Below are positions 1 to 10,287 of a stretch of DNA of 64,000 nt, piece after piece. The position numbers and the translations under genes are program-made. Position 1 is the stretch's first letter. Each line of letters begins with the position of its first letter. The notes under the pieces were generated by a model, which did no database searches, was not told the DNA's origin, and saw only the letters and a program-made list of their open reading frames with translations. Source of the stretch: Paenibacillus oryzisoli (lineage in GTDB: Bacteria; Bacillota; Bacilli; Paenibacillales; NBRC-103111); the NCBI RefSeq assembly GCF_001653565.1, contig NZ_LYPB01000071.1:126321-190320 (forward strand), in the 5' to 3' direction.

Positions 1-128
1 CCACCAGCCAGCTCAATAAGCTAAACCTACCTCACTCCACCACCAGCCAGCTCAATAAGCCAAACCTAACTCACTCCTCCACCAGCCAACTCAATGAGCC
101 AAATCTAACCCACTCCTCCACCAGTCAC
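1..128. repeat. 39-bp direct repeat, three copies plus a partial fourth
   Basis: Copies begin at 1, 40, 79 and 118, each opening with CCACCAG. The unit is pyrimidine-rich with small substitutions between copies. The left end is cut by the window edge, so the array may be longer. No coding frame runs through it with a ribosome binding site. Function unknown. Confidence 0.8.
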
Positions 129-159
129 CCCAGCAGCTCCACCCCCCTGCCTAAACCTA

Positions 160-186
160 ACAAAAAAGAAGCACCGAAGTGCTTCT
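160..186 (-). terminator. Intrinsic terminator of the AlkZ-related gene
   Basis: Read on the minus strand, GAAGCAC and GTGCTTC pair around a short loop and are followed by a T run. It sits a few bases beyond the stop codon of the gene at 192-881. Confidence 0.75.
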
Positions 187-191
187 CCTCA

Positions 192-881
192 TTACAGCTT
201 AAAAATCTTTCCTAAATACTTGCCAGCAGCCTCGCTGTACTGCTCTTGGAGCAATGTTCGCAGCTGGGCTTTCGCTTCAGGTGTTGGAAGGATGTTCTTT
301 GCTATGCCATGCAGCTCCATCCAATGAGAAGCTGTCATATAACAGGTGCTGTTCCAGCCGTTTTTCGTACCATTGGCGTTCAGACGCTCACTTATCCCTG
401 CAATCACGATATCGGTCTTACTCTGCAAATCGATCAGAGCACGGTCGAACTCGGCTTTCGATTCTTTCGATTTCAAATCGGTTGCAGCGCGCAGTGCCTT
501 AACATCGATACCTTCATTCCCAGCGATAGCGTGATAGACATCGACAGCCGCTTTGGACAACTCACCATCCGAATAACGCTCGTCCACCGTGTAGGGATCT
601 TCCAGTAAGTTTTTGATTAACGGAAATAGATCGGAAGAAATTAATAAGGGCTTCTTGGCGAAAAACCGCCCATAAGCAGCAAGACCGTCACCTGGCAGGC
701 GATCGCGCCATAGCCAAGGATCTGTTTCGAGTCCTGTATGCCATTGCTCATGGACCGTTAAGGATTCAAGAGAAGGATGCTCAGGGATGAAAGAAGAGAG
801 GGGCAGAAGGCCAATCTCCTTAACGAGTCTTTTCACATCTTCATACGTATCAGCTTTTATCGTTACCTCATTCATAGCCAT
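192..881 (-). CDS. AlkZ-related protein (hypothetical)
   Basis: A 229-residue soluble protein resembling the short AlkZ-related proteins of Paenibacillus, which are distant relatives of the winged-helix DNA glycosylase family AlkZ/YcaQ. Visible marks are the LLPLSSFIPEHPSL and WHTGLETDPWLWR stretches near the N-terminus and a helical middle part. Much shorter than true AlkZ, so glycosylase activity cannot be assumed. The start is placed at the ATG at 881 because GGAGGAG lies 7 nt upstream; an in-frame GTG at 899 would put the ribosome binding site inside the gene. It is a lone gene with its own terminator. The family assignment comes from memory of similar sequences. Confidence 0.6.
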   Translation of the reverse strand: MAMNEVTIKADTYEDVKRLVKEIGLLPLSSFIPEHPSLESLTVHEQWHTGLETDPWLWRDRLPGDGLAAYGRFFAKKPLLISSDLFPLIKNLLEDPYTVDERYSDGELSKAAVDVYHAIAGNEGIDVKALRAATDLKSKESKAEFDRALIDLQSKTDIVIAGISERLNANGTKNGWNSTCYMTASHWMELHGIAKNILPTPEAKAQLRTLLQEQYSEAAGKYLGKIFKL

Positions 882-998
882 ATACATTCTCCTCCACACT
901 AATCTTTTTGACGAATGTCTTGCCTTATGTTAGTCCTGCTCTGCGCTTTGCGTCACTCGTGGCTCTAATCGTTAATCTCTACGTGACTAGCACCACGC

Positions 999-2502
<1,504 letters not shown>

Positions 2503-2922
2503 TTGAAGATCTCCACAAAAGGTCGTTATGGACTAACGATCATGATGGAATTAGCCAACCGAGTGGGTGAAGGGCCGACTTCACTAAAAAGCATTGCTGA
2601 GAGACATCAGCTCTCTGAACATTATCTTGAGCAACTTGTAGCTCCTTTGCGGAATGCGGGTTTAGTCAAAAGTATACGCGGAGCATACGGTGGTTATATT
2701 CTTTCTAAATCTGCCGAGCAGGTAACTGCAGGTGAAGTTATTCGTGTACTAGAAGGGCCAATATCCCCTGTAGATTTTACGGAAGAAGATGATCCCGCCA
2801 AACGGGACTTGTGGATTCGGATTCGTGATAGCATTGCAGAAGTGCTAGACTCCACTACGTTGGCGAACCTGATTTCTTTTGAGGATAAAGGTAAAAACGA
2901 TAATTACATGTTTTACATTTAA
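2503..2922 (+). CDS. cymR: Rrf2-family regulator CymR
   Basis: A 139-residue Rrf2-family repressor. The N-terminal winged helix begins MKISTKGRYGLTIMMELA, with SEHYLEQLVAPLRNAGLVKSIRG as recognition region and GGYILSKSAEQVTAGEVIRV as wing and linker. In Bacillus CymR works with CysK to repress cysteine uptake and synthesis genes. The protein has no cysteine at all, so it cannot carry the Fe-S cluster of IscR, which favours CymR. The start is the TTG at 2503, six bases after GAGGTG; an upstream ATG at 2482 would precede the ribosome binding site. It is followed after 8 bp by a cysteine desulfurase gene, as in Bacillus. Confidence 0.93.
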   Translation: MKISTKGRYGLTIMMELANRVGEGPTSLKSIAERHQLSEHYLEQLVAPLRNAGLVKSIRGAYGGYILSKSAEQVTAGEVIRVLEGPISPVDFTEEDDPAKRDLWIRIRDSIAEVLDSTTLANLISFEDKGKNDNYMFYI

Positions 2923-2930
2923 GGTGACAC

Positions 2931-4079
2931 ATGGAACCTATTTATCTTGATCATGCTGCAACAACGCCCGTACATGCCGACGTATGGGAGGCAATGTTGC
3001 CGTTCTATACAGCAAATTATGGTAATCCTTCGAGCACACATAGCTTCGGCCGTGCGGCAAGAACTGCGCTGAATCGCTTCCGTGATGGGATGGCGAACTC
3101 CTTGGGTTGTATGCCTAGTGAGCTTATCTTTACAAGCGGCGGGACAGAAAGTAATAATATGGCAATATTTGGGATTATGCAGGGGGATCAAGCAGGCAGA
3201 AAGCATATCGTAACGAGTGCGATTGAACATCATGCTGTGCTCCATCCCTGTGAACGGTTGGAAAGCCTAGGATATGAAGTTACATACGTGCCGGTAGGTT
3301 CAGACGGACTAATTCAAATAGAAGATGTGGAAGCAGCTATTCGTCCAGATACAGCTCTCATCTCTATCATGTATGTGAATAATGAAGTGGGAACTATTCA
3401 ACCTATTGAGCAAGTAGGCCGTCTAGCACACAGATATGGCATTACCTTTCATGTTGATGCGGTGCAAGCTTTAGGGAAGATTGCCCTGAATCTTGCAGAA
3501 CTGCCCGTCGATCTCGTGAGCCTGTCTGCCCACAAAATTTATGGCCCCAAAGGCGCAGGTGCCCTCTACGTTTCAAAGCATACGAAGCTGCTTCCTCACG
3601 TATTCGGTGGTTCACAAGAACGCAAGCGCAGGGCTGGGACTGAGAATATTCCCGCGATTGCCGGCTTTGCTAAAGCAGTTGAAACCATTCTTCCGCTCCA
3701 AGAACACAACTACACACAGGCAAGTGAGCTTCGCGAACTGATGATTTCCGTCTTAGAACAGCAATTGGGCTGTGAAGGTTTTACAATTAACGGGCATAGA
3801 GCATGGCATGTTCCGCACATTTTAAATATTTCATTTCCAGGTGTTTCAACAGAAACACTTTTAATGAACCTTGATTTAGCAGGGGTAGCTGCTGCAAGCG
3901 GCTCCGCATGCACGTCTGGCTCACTTGAAGTCTCACATGTCTTGCAAGCCATGAAACTTCCAGAAAATGTGACTCACTCCGCTGTACGATTTAGCTTTGG
4001 AATGGGGAATTCTAAAGAACAAATCGAAACGGCCGCCCATAAAGTTGCAACCATTATCCATCGGTTGCGTAATAAGTAG
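2931..4079 (+). CDS. yrvO: Cysteine desulfurase (YrvO/IscS type)
   Basis: PLP enzyme that converts cysteine to alanine and leaves a persulfide for tRNA thiolation and other sulfur acceptors. The N-terminus is MEPIYLDHAATTP; the cofactor lysine is K202 in SLSAHKIYGPKG; H100-H101 stack near PLP; the catalytic cysteine is C327 in SGSACTSGSLEVSHVL, on the long flexible loop of class I enzymes. Length 382 residues is normal. Co-transcribed with cymR (8-bp gap). By position it is the likely sulfur donor for MnmA, encoded just upstream on the other strand. Confidence 0.95.
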   Translation: MEPIYLDHAATTPVHADVWEAMLPFYTANYGNPSSTHSFGRAARTALNRFRDGMANSLGCMPSELIFTSGGTESNNMAIFGIMQGDQAGRKHIVTSAIEHHAVLHPCERLESLGYEVTYVPVGSDGLIQIEDVEAAIRPDTALISIMYVNNEVGTIQPIEQVGRLAHRYGITFHVDAVQALGKIALNLAELPVDLVSLSAHKIYGPKGAGALYVSKHTKLLPHVFGGSQERKRRAGTENIPAIAGFAKAVETILPLQEHNYTQASELRELMISVLEQQLGCEGFTINGHRAWHVPHILNISFPGVSTETLLMNLDLAGVAAASGSACTSGSLEVSHVLQAMKLPENVTHSAVRFSFGMGNSKEQIETAAHKVATIIHRLRNK

Positions 4080-4107
4080 TACTGGGTGGTTCTAGGAGGC
4101 GTCACGT

Positions 4108-4629
4108 TTGCGCAGAGCGCACGAATTAATAGGACTTCCCGTTGTAACCGTTGAGTCGGGTAAGCAAGTTGGTGAAGTGAAAGATTTATTGATTGACCCA
4201 ACGTGGAACATAAGCGGCATTATACTCGAAGCGAAGACATGGTTTTCATCCTTACGTTACATTTCATGGGAGGGGATCGTGTCTGCCGGAGAGGATGCTA
4301 TAACCATACCGAACGACAGTGTCATTTGCGAATTTGGGCAGAAGAATGAGTGCCATGCTTTCCTCGAGGGAAGCGACAAGATTAAGGGACTCCCGGTCCT
4401 CACTGTGGGAGGGCACGAATTAGGCGTGGTAGAAGATGTTTATTTAAACCAGAATTGGGGTAAACAAATAGTAGGTTATGAATTGTCCGAAGGGTTTATT
4501 TCTGATTTAAAAGAAGGGCGAAAGTGGCTTCCCATGCCAGAATCGGCAACCATGGGGGAAGATGCGATCATCGTGCCTGGACATTGCGCTCAGGAAGTAG
4601 AAGAACTCTTCGTATCCAAAGAAGAATAG
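4108..4629 (+). CDS. yrrD: PRC-barrel domain protein (YrrD-like)
   Basis: A 173-residue protein with two consecutive PRC-barrel beta domains, at about residues 5-75 (LIGLPVVTVESGKQVGEVKDL) and 92-165 (IKGLPVLTVGGHELGVVEDV). PRC barrels are small RNA- or protein-binding folds; YrrD itself has no defined role. The start is a TTG at 4108, seven bases after AGGAGGC. Same neighbourhood as yrrD in Bacillus subtilis (between the cymR and alaS regions). Followed closely by a small zinc-ribbon gene. Confidence 0.85.
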   Translation: MRRAHELIGLPVVTVESGKQVGEVKDLLIDPTWNISGIILEAKTWFSSLRYISWEGIVSAGEDAITIPNDSVICEFGQKNECHAFLEGSDKIKGLPVLTVGGHELGVVEDVYLNQNWGKQIVGYELSEGFISDLKEGRKWLPMPESATMGEDAIIVPGHCAQEVEELFVSKEE

Positions 4630-4636
4630 GGTGAGC

Positions 4637-4840
4637 ATGATGCGTTGTCCAAACTGTAACTCCAAAGATATTGGAAAGATCGGTTCCCATCAATTTTACT
4701 GTTGGGGTTGTTTCATCGAATTAAGTGTAAACGGAGATAAGATGTCCGTGTATCAAGTTGAGGAAGATGGTACATTAAGTTCTCTGGATGATTTATTTTT
4801 TGAGGAAGAAGTTTCTCATATCCACGAGCACGTGAACTAA
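4637..4840 (+). CDS. Small zinc-ribbon protein
   Basis: A protein of about 67 residues. Two CxxC knuckles, CPNCNS and CWGC, about 17 residues apart at the N-terminus suggest one bound zinc; the rest is acidic. Function unknown. The start is uncertain: ATG at 4637 or 4640 (after AGGGTGA), or a GTG at 4631 directly after the stop of the PRC-barrel gene. It probably shares a transcript with that gene, and a terminator follows. Confidence 0.75.
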   Translation: MMRCPNCNSKDIGKIGSHQFYCWGCFIELSVNGDKMSVYQVEEDGTLSSLDDLFFEEEVSHIHEHVN

Positions 4841-4851
4841 AGTTAACTATG

Positions 4852-4901
4852 AAGCGTTATTGATTAGGCGAGGAATCGCTTGAACAATAGCGCTTTTTTT
4901 G
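4852..4901 (+). terminator. Terminator after the zinc-ribbon gene
   Basis: AAGCGTTATTG (4852-4862) pairs with CAATAGCGCTT (4885-4895) with one G-U pair, followed by a T run. It closes the cymR-to-zinc-ribbon transcript. Confidence 0.75.
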
Positions 4902-4993
4902 TTGTTCGGTGCCAAGTCAGGATTAATTTGGTGGGCTAGTACACATACTGTATGAACGTCACGTCGAATTCAAATGACAGAGGTGGAGGCAGT

Positions 4994-6064
4994 ATGGAAC
5001 GATTTTGGAGTAATAAATGGTTTGTTGGGATAATATATGCCTTGCTAATCTTAGTCGGGCTATATTTGCTTGTGCTGATTAAACCGATCTTGTTTCACTT
5101 GTTCACATTCATCAAAGCCATCGTGATGCCCTTCTTCATAGCGATCATCATCTCGTATATTTTAAACCCTGTCGTCACGATCTTGAATAAACGCAAAGTG
5201 CCGAGAACGATTGCCGTACTGCTGATCTATAGCGTGTTTATCACATCTGCGACAGTCGTTATTATGAATATGACGCCGATGTTTGTGGAGCAGGCTGCGG
5301 AATTAAATGAACACATGCCGCAAATGGCGATGAAGGCACAGTCGCTTGTAGATGGCTTTAATCAGAATCAATTGCTGCCGGATAGTGTTCGAAATGGATT
5401 CAATCATTCAATTGGGAAGCTGGAGACGAAGATTTCCATGGCGGTCGCGAATTACATGAACCAAATTGGATCAACCATCAATATGCTCTTTATAGCTTTC
5501 ATCGTGCCGTTTCTGGCCTTCTATATCTTGAAGGATTTCCAGATTATCGAGAAGACTGCACTGGCTGTTGTACCCCTAAAGCATCGTAAAAAAACCGTTT
5601 CTCTGCTCATGGACATTGATTCAGCGCTTGGTAACTATATACGAGGGCAACTCCTTGTGTGCTTGATTATTGGTGTGCTCGCTTATGTGGGCTATTGGCT
5701 GATCGGAATGCCGTACCCGCTATTGCTTGCTAGTGTTGTTGCGATCTTCAATATTATCCCGTACATGGGGCCTTTTTTTGGCGCGGCTCCGGCTATTATC
5801 ATGGCATCGACCGTCTCGTTGAAAATGGTGTTATTCGTTGCACTTGTCAATTTGACGGTGCAAATTCTCGAAGGGAATGTGATCTCACCTCAAGTTGTAG
5901 GCAAAACTTTGCATATGCATCCGCTGTTTATCATATTCGCCTTGCTTGTGGGTGGAGAAGTAGCGGGGGTGGTTGGATTGATTTTGGCGGTACCCTTCTT
6001 CGCTGTGTTGAAAGTTATCATCCAGCATGTCTTTATTCACTTCGTTCATAAGTCAACAACCTAA
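4994..6064 (+). CDS. AI-2E family transporter (YrrI-like)
   Basis: A 356-residue polytopic membrane protein of the AI-2E (PerM/TqsA) family. Hydrophobic segments occur at about residues 8-45, 60-85, 145-185, 210-275 and 290-345, with the family's hydrophilic middle stretch at about 85-145 and the C-terminal signature FNIIPYMGPFFGA. Family members export autoinducer-2 or act as ion antiporters; the substrate here is not evident. The start is the ATG at 4994 because GGTGGAGG precedes it; an ATG at 4952 lacks a site. In B. subtilis yrrI also lies upstream of alaS. Confidence 0.9.
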   Translation: MERFWSNKWFVGIIYALLILVGLYLLVLIKPILFHLFTFIKAIVMPFFIAIIISYILNPVVTILNKRKVPRTIAVLLIYSVFITSATVVIMNMTPMFVEQAAELNEHMPQMAMKAQSLVDGFNQNQLLPDSVRNGFNHSIGKLETKISMAVANYMNQIGSTINMLFIAFIVPFLAFYILKDFQIIEKTALAVVPLKHRKKTVSLLMDIDSALGNYIRGQLLVCLIIGVLAYVGYWLIGMPYPLLLASVVAIFNIIPYMGPFFGAAPAIIMASTVSLKMVLFVALVNLTVQILEGNVISPQVVGKTLHMHPLFIIFALLVGGEVAGVVGLILAVPFFAVLKVIIQHVFIHFVHKSTT

Positions 6065-6097
6065 GTTTATGTAATAGGATGGTAGCAGAAGACGCAC

Positions 6098-6146
6098 AAA
6101 ACCCCTTGAGCCATGACTTGCGGGATCATGGTCCAAAGGGTTTTGC
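6098..6146. terminator. Long bidirectional hairpin terminator
   Basis: An imperfect stem of about 20 bp with arms CAAAACCC and its near-complement, and an inner CATGA/TCATG stem. On the minus strand the right arm ends in GGGGTTTTG, so the U tract is short. It lies 3' of the AI-2E gene on plus and 3' of the Fur-controlled transcript on minus, and could end both. Confidence 0.6.
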
Positions 6147-6380
6147 ACGAGGGTTGAGGAGTTAGAAAAGGTTGTGGCCCATACGTAAACCATGAAATGG
6201 ACTACGGAATAAGTGAGTAATAAACAAGCTGTAAGTTTTCTGTTCGATGAAAAAATTTCTATCGAAGTAACTCATTGATGAACGACCGCGTTTTACGGTA
6301 AATTTTATCGCCATTAAGAAAGCTGGTTTCAGTTCCTGAAACTTATTCTTTCTTAAGTGGTAATGAAAATCATTATCAAT
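6098..6380 (-). ncRNA. Putative iron-regulated small RNA or small mRNA
   Basis: A strong Fur-overlapped minus-strand promoter (6387-6415) would start RNA near 6380, and the first terminator-like hairpin downstream ends near 6098, giving about 280 nt. It contains one open frame of 50 codons (6162-6314, first residues MAIKFTVKRG, basic, ending GLRMGHNLF) but no good ribosome binding site before it. Downstream of the frame, CUCCUC and CCCUC are complementary to Shine-Dalgarno sequences, as in iron-sparing small RNAs such as FsrA. Whether the product is RNA, peptide or both is open. Confidence 0.4.
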
Positions 6381-6415
6381 AAACCTAGTATACTTCTATT
6401 GAGAATCATTGTCAA
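6364..6415 (-). promoter_or_regulatory. Fur-box-overlapped sigma-A promoter
   Basis: On the minus strand TTGACA (6410-6415), a 17-bp spacer and TATACT (6387-6392) form a near-consensus promoter. Two 15-bp palindromes fit the 7-1-7 Fur box TGATAATNATTATCA: TGAAAATCATTATCA (6364-6378, one mismatch) and TGAGAATCATTGTCA (6400-6414, two mismatches), one over the -35 and one just past the start site. Their centres are 36 bp apart. Confidence 0.75.
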
Positions 6416-6453
6416 TGGGGATTTTGCTACTAATTTTAATGAGAAATAATTGA

Positions 6454-6675
6454 CTACTTGAGATGTTTGTCTTTATCTTCTCCTTGGCTATCGTCTTCCT
6501 CTTTTTGTTCCTTCTGTTCTTGAAATTCCACATGTGATTGCCCTGTAATGTAATCAAATGGATTGTAACGGCTATCAGGAATTTGCTTTCGTATGATTGT
6601 TTTCGCCATAATGTAAATGATTAAGACGAAGATGGGGAAAATGAGTCCGAGCAAAGTAAGGGACGAAATGTCCAT
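6454..6675 (-). CDS. Small single-pass membrane protein (DUF3951-like)
   Basis: A 73-residue protein with one transmembrane helix at about residues 5-26, then RYNPFDYITGQ, then a highly charged Glu/Gln/Lys tail. The NPFDYITGQ motif recalls the DUF3951 family of small Bacillales membrane proteins. Function unknown. The start at 6675 follows GGAGGTG by six bases; the ATG at 6690 would include that site in the coding region. Divergent from the alaS leader. Confidence 0.7.
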   Translation of the reverse strand: MDISSLTLLGLIFPIFVLIIYIMAKTIIRKQIPDSRYNPFDYITGQSHVEFQEQKEQKEEDDSQGEDKDKHLK

Positions 6676-6722
6676 GAGAAGCACCTCCATATAACTCTAT
6701 TGTACCGTATCATGCCCTCATA

Positions 6723-6751
6723 TTGACAGGCAACCCCCATAAAGTTATAAT
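6723..6751 (+). promoter_or_regulatory. Consensus sigma-A promoter of alaS
   Basis: TTGACA (6723-6728), 17-bp spacer, TATAAT (6746-6751): a perfect match to the housekeeping consensus, placed directly ahead of the T-box leader. Confidence 0.9.
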
Positions 6752-6757
6752 TTGCCT

Positions 6758-7050
6758 TATCTATATGTGAAATAAAGCGTTGATGAAACTTAGTAAGCCA
6801 TAGCTCATCGTCAGAGAAGAGGTTCCGCTTGGCAGCGTTAGCTGCGAAGATCGGCTGGAAGAACCTTTCGGTGCTAGGATGGCCCAAAGCTCGTTTCGGA
6901 GTGTGGATGAACTCCACCGGTTGGACCCGTTACAAATCCGCACAAGGAGATTGGATTCGCTCTATGCCGCAGGCACAGGGAGCAAGAAACCAATAACCAG
7001 GGTGGTACCGCGATGATTCGTCCCTGTTTGCTGCAGGGGCGTTTTTTGTT
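6758..7050 (+). promoter_or_regulatory. T-box riboswitch (tRNA-Ala) with terminator
   Basis: The T-box sequence AGGGTGGTACCGCG lies at 6999-7012, followed by the terminator CGTCCCTG / CAGGGGCG (7019-7041) and a T run. Upstream is a long Stem I region (about 6775-6910). Uncharged tRNA-Ala should pair with the specifier codon and the T-box bulge and favour antitermination. Several GCU/GCC triplets are present in Stem I; I did not fix which is the specifier. Confidence 0.93.
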
Positions 7051-7087
7051 TTTTGTAAACTTATCCTAGATGTGGAGGCTCACAGAC

Positions 7088-9715
7088 ATGAAAGCAAGTG
7101 AAATTCGTTCCAAATGGCTGCAATTTTTCGCAAGTAAAGGGCATAAGGTTGAGCCGAGCTCCTCGTTAGTTCCACACAATGATCCATCCCTATTATGGAT
7201 TAATGCAGGGATTGCACCGTTAAAGCCATATCTGGATGGGCGTGAAATCCCAGAGAATCCACGGATTACGAATGCTCAGAAATGTATCCGTACCAATGAT
7301 ATTGAGAATGTAGGTAAAACGCGTCGTCACCATACTTTTTTCGAAATGTTAGGGAATTTCTCAATCGGAGATTATTTCAAGAAAGAAGTTATTCCTTGGG
7401 CGTGGGAGTTTCTAACAGATCCGCAATGGATCGGTTTTGATCCGAATCGGATCTCAGTAACAGTTCACGAAGATGATGAGGAAGCTTTTGACATCTGGAA
7501 CAAGCAAATAGGCATTCCTGAGGAACGTATTTATAAGCTCAAAGAAGATAATTTCTGGGATATTGGTGAAGGTCCATGTGGCCCTTGTACGGAGATTTTC
7601 TACGATCGCGGTGATAAATATGGTGACTTGTCGGATCCGGAGTGCTGGCCAGGTGGGGAAAATGAGCGCTTCCTAGAAGTATGGAACCTGGTATTCACAC
7701 AGTTCAATCATAATTCCGATGGCAGCTATACACCGCTTCCTAACAAGAACATTGATACAGGCGCAGGCTTGGAGCGTTTCGCTTCCATTCTTCAAGATGT
7801 TGATTCTAACTTTGATACCGACCTGTTCTTGCCAATCATTGAGAAAACGTGTGAGTTCACAGGTGTTGCTTACCACGTGAATGAAGAGCATGATGTAGCG
7901 CTTAAAGTTATCGCTGACCATATCCGTACCGTTGCTTTCTCCGTTGGGGATGGTGTTCTTCCTTCTAATGAAGGTCGCGGCTATATCATTCGTCGTTTGC
8001 TGCGTCGGGCAGTACGCTATGGGAAAGTGCTTGGCTTGGATAAACCATTCTTATTCAAGTTAGTGCCTACAGTTGGCGATATTATGGGTGTTTATTATCC
8101 AGAGGTTGTAGATAAGCGTGAGTTCATCGAGAAAGTGATCCGCACCGAAGAGGAGCGTTTCCACGAGACGTTGAGCGACGGGTTAATTATTCTTGCCGAG
8201 ATGGTTCAGAAAACGCAGCAAGCTGGCACGAACCAAATCAGCGGGCCAGATGCATTTAAACTTTATGATACGTATGGCTTCCCGTTTGACTTGACAGAGG
8301 ATTTTGCATCGGAGAAGGGGCTGACGGTCGATCGTGCAGGCTTTGATGCTTCTATGAAGGAACAGCGCGATCGCGCCCGTGCAGCGAGCAACAAAGAAGG
8401 CGGAATGAAGGTTCAAGGTGGGCCACTGTCCGAACTAACGATTAAAAGCGAATTTGTTGGATATAATGAGTTGGTAGTAAGTGGCAATATCGAAGCAATT
8501 GTGCATGAGAATGAACTCGTGGAGCTAGTTGGTGTTGGTGAGACTTGTCAGGTCGTTCTAGATCGTACGCCTTTCTATGCAGAGAGCGGAGGTCAAGTTA
8601 GTGATCGCGGTACGATTCGTAATGATCAAGTGATCTTGCAGGTTATTGACGTCATGAAAGCGCCGCATGGCCAACATGTACACAAGGTTATTGTTGAGTC
8701 TGGCGTACTTCGCAAAGGTGACACTGTACAAGCGATAGTGGCTTCTGCACCTCGGACAGATATTATCAAGAACCATACTGCAACACATTTGCTGCATAAA
8801 GCGTTAAAGGAAGTATTAGGCACGCACGTCAATCAAGCAGGTTCCTTGGTAGAGCCAGATCGCTTGCGTTTTGACTTCTCACATTTTGGTTCGATTACTA
8901 GTGAAGAGCTGCAAGACGTGGAACAACGCGTGAATCAACAAATTTGGAATAGTACGAACGTGGACATTTCCCTCAAAGCGATTGCAGAGGCGAAAGCCAT
9001 GGGAGCTATGGCGCTGTTCGGTGAGAAGTATGGCGATATCGTTCGCGTTGTACAAGTTGGTGACTATTCATTAGAGCTTTGTGGAGGTTGTCACGTTCAA
9101 AATACAGGACAGATTGGCTTGTTTAAAATTGTAAGTGAATCAGGAATTGGCTCAGGCGTACGCCGGATTGAAGCTGTATCGGGTCGTAGTGCTTATGAAT
9201 ATTTAGATGGGCAGCTGCAATTGTTGAAGGAAGCAGCTGGCTTGCTGAAATCGAACATCACCGATGTGCCTAAACGTGTAGACGCAACTTTGCAGCAATT
9301 GAAAGAGCTAGGGCGCGAGAATGAGTCACTGCGTGGTAAGCTAGGTCGTATTGAGGCAGGTTCGCTTACGGATCAAGTGAAACAAGTAGCAGGCGTTTCT
9401 GTTCTAGCCGCGCAAGTTAATGCGGCTGATATGGATTCGCTTCGTAACATCGTTGATGAGATGAAGGGCAAGCTAGGTTCGGCTGTTATCGTCCTAGGAG
9501 CTGCTGCTGAAGATAAAGTCAACCTGGTTGCGGCGGTAACGCCTGATCTCGTTTCCAAAGGCTTTCACGCGGGTAAAATTATTAAAGAAGTCGCGGTGGC
9601 AGTTGGAGGCAGCGGTGGCGGGCGTCCAGACATGGCACAAGCAGGCGGTAAGGATGCATCCAAATTGCAAGCGGCATTAGCTAGCGTAGAGGGACTACTT
9701 TCACAATTTGCATAA
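7088..9715 (+). CDS. alaS: Alanyl-tRNA synthetase
   Basis: Class II synthetase, 875 residues, full length. Motif 1/2 region [20 protein letters not shown] and [18 protein letters not shown] is followed by the aminoacylation core, the editing domain with [11 protein letters not shown] (HxxxH) and [10 protein letters not shown] (CxxxH) zinc ligands, and the C-terminal DHHA1 part with [15 protein letters not shown]. The start is the ATG at 7088, ten bases after GTGGAGG; a GTG-type start upstream is less likely. Expression is controlled by the T-box in the leader. Confidence 0.98.
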   Translation: MKASEIRSKWLQFFASKGHKVEPSSSLVPHNDPSLLWINAGIAPLKPYLDGREIPENPRITNAQKCIRTNDIENVGKTRRHHTFFEMLGNFSIGDYFKKEVIPWAWEFLTDPQWIGFDPNRISVTVHEDDEEAFDIWNKQIGIPEERIYKLKEDNFWDIGEGPCGPCTEIFYDRGDKYGDLSDPECWPGGENERFLEVWNLVFTQFNHNSDGSYTPLPNKNIDTGAGLERFASILQDVDSNFDTDLFLPIIEKTCEFTGVAYHVNEEHDVALKVIADHIRTVAFSVGDGVLPSNEGRGYIIRRLLRRAVRYGKVLGLDKPFLFKLVPTVGDIMGVYYPEVVDKREFIEKVIRTEEERFHETLSDGLIILAEMVQKTQQAGTNQISGPDAFKLYDTYGFPFDLTEDFASEKGLTVDRAGFDASMKEQRDRARAASNKEGGMKVQGGPLSELTIKSEFVGYNELVVSGNIEAIVHENELVELVGVGETCQVVLDRTPFYAESGGQVSDRGTIRNDQVILQVIDVMKAPHGQHVHKVIVESGVLRKGDTVQAIVASAPRTDIIKNHTATHLLHKALKEVLGTHVNQAGSLVEPDRLRFDFSHFGSITSEELQDVEQRVNQQIWNSTNVDISLKAIAEAKAMGAMALFGEKYGDIVRVVQVGDYSLELCGGCHVQNTGQIGLFKIVSESGIGSGVRRIEAVSGRSAYEYLDGQLQLLKEAAGLLKSNITDVPKRVDATLQQLKELGRENESLRGKLGRIEAGSLTDQVKQVAGVSVLAAQVNAADMDSLRNIVDEMKGKLGSAVIVLGAAAEDKVNLVAAVTPDLVSKGFHAGKIIKEVAVAVGGSGGGRPDMAQAGGKDASKLQAALASVEGLLSQFA

Positions 9716-9895
9716 AAGGTTGTTCAAAAAGTCCGCTTTTGATCACGAAGTAGTTCAGGAAGCATATTCGACATCGAAGATTGATTACAGCCGAAAATTC
9801 CGGTGCTCACGTAGCTATCACTACGCTCCGCTCCTCATTTCCTAGCTTCTATCAATCTTCTCGGTGCTGAAAACCGGAATTTTTGAACCCGAACT
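9716..9895. repeat. Interspersed inverted-repeat element
   Basis: Several nested arms are visible: GTTCAAAAA (9722-9730) with TTTTTGAAC (9880-9888), GAAGATTGAT (9776-9785) with ATCAATCTTC (9851-9860), and AATTCCGGT near 9797 with ACCGGAATT near 9873. No ORF. I recall similar palindromic elements scattered in Paenibacillus genomes; that is memory, not a search. It may also terminate alaS transcription. Confidence 0.65.
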
Positions 9896-10009
9896 ATAAT
9901 TTTTTTTCGAATGGACAGGAATTTTTAAAACCATAGAGAATATATCACATGTATAACGCAAGTTTTTTCAATTATTTTACAAAGGTCACAAGGAAGTGGG
10001 GTGCTCCTG

Positions 10010-10270
10010 ATGAGTTCCATGGACAAAACGATGAAGTTCAATGTGAAGGCGGAAGAGATCGAAACTTCGCCGAAGGATGTATTGCTGGCGGTGTATGATG
10101 CTCTTCAGGAAAAAGGGTATAATCCGATTAACCAGATTGTTGGTTACTTGCTTTCGGGGGATCCTGCCTACATTCCGCGTCACAATAATGCGAGAAGCCT
10201 CATTCGTAAACGGGAACGGGATGAACTGATTGAAGAATTAGTTCGTGCTTATCTGGGTCAACACAAATAG
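10010..10270 (+). CDS. ireB: IreB family regulatory phosphoprotein (UPF0297, YrzL)
   Basis: An 86-residue protein with the family pattern: [10 protein letters not shown] at the N-terminus, [43 protein letters not shown] and a charged helical end. In Enterococcus IreB is phosphorylated by the PASTA kinase IreK and modulates cephalosporin resistance. The start is set at the ATG at 10010 by the usual MSS-DKTM beginning; an in-frame GTG at 10001 is the alternative. The order ireB-ruvX-DUF1292 after alaS is conserved in Bacillota. Confidence 0.93.
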   Translation: MSSMDKTMKFNVKAEEIETSPKDVLLAVYDALQEKGYNPINQIVGYLLSGDPAYIPRHNNARSLIRKRERDELIEELVRAYLGQHK

Positions 10271-10287
10271 TAGAAAAGAGAAACAAC

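Noticed and set aside
6162..6314. 50-codon basic minus-strand frame as a firm protein gene
   Set aside because: Promoter is convincing but no Shine-Dalgarno sequence precedes the ATG; kept only as part of the putative RNA.
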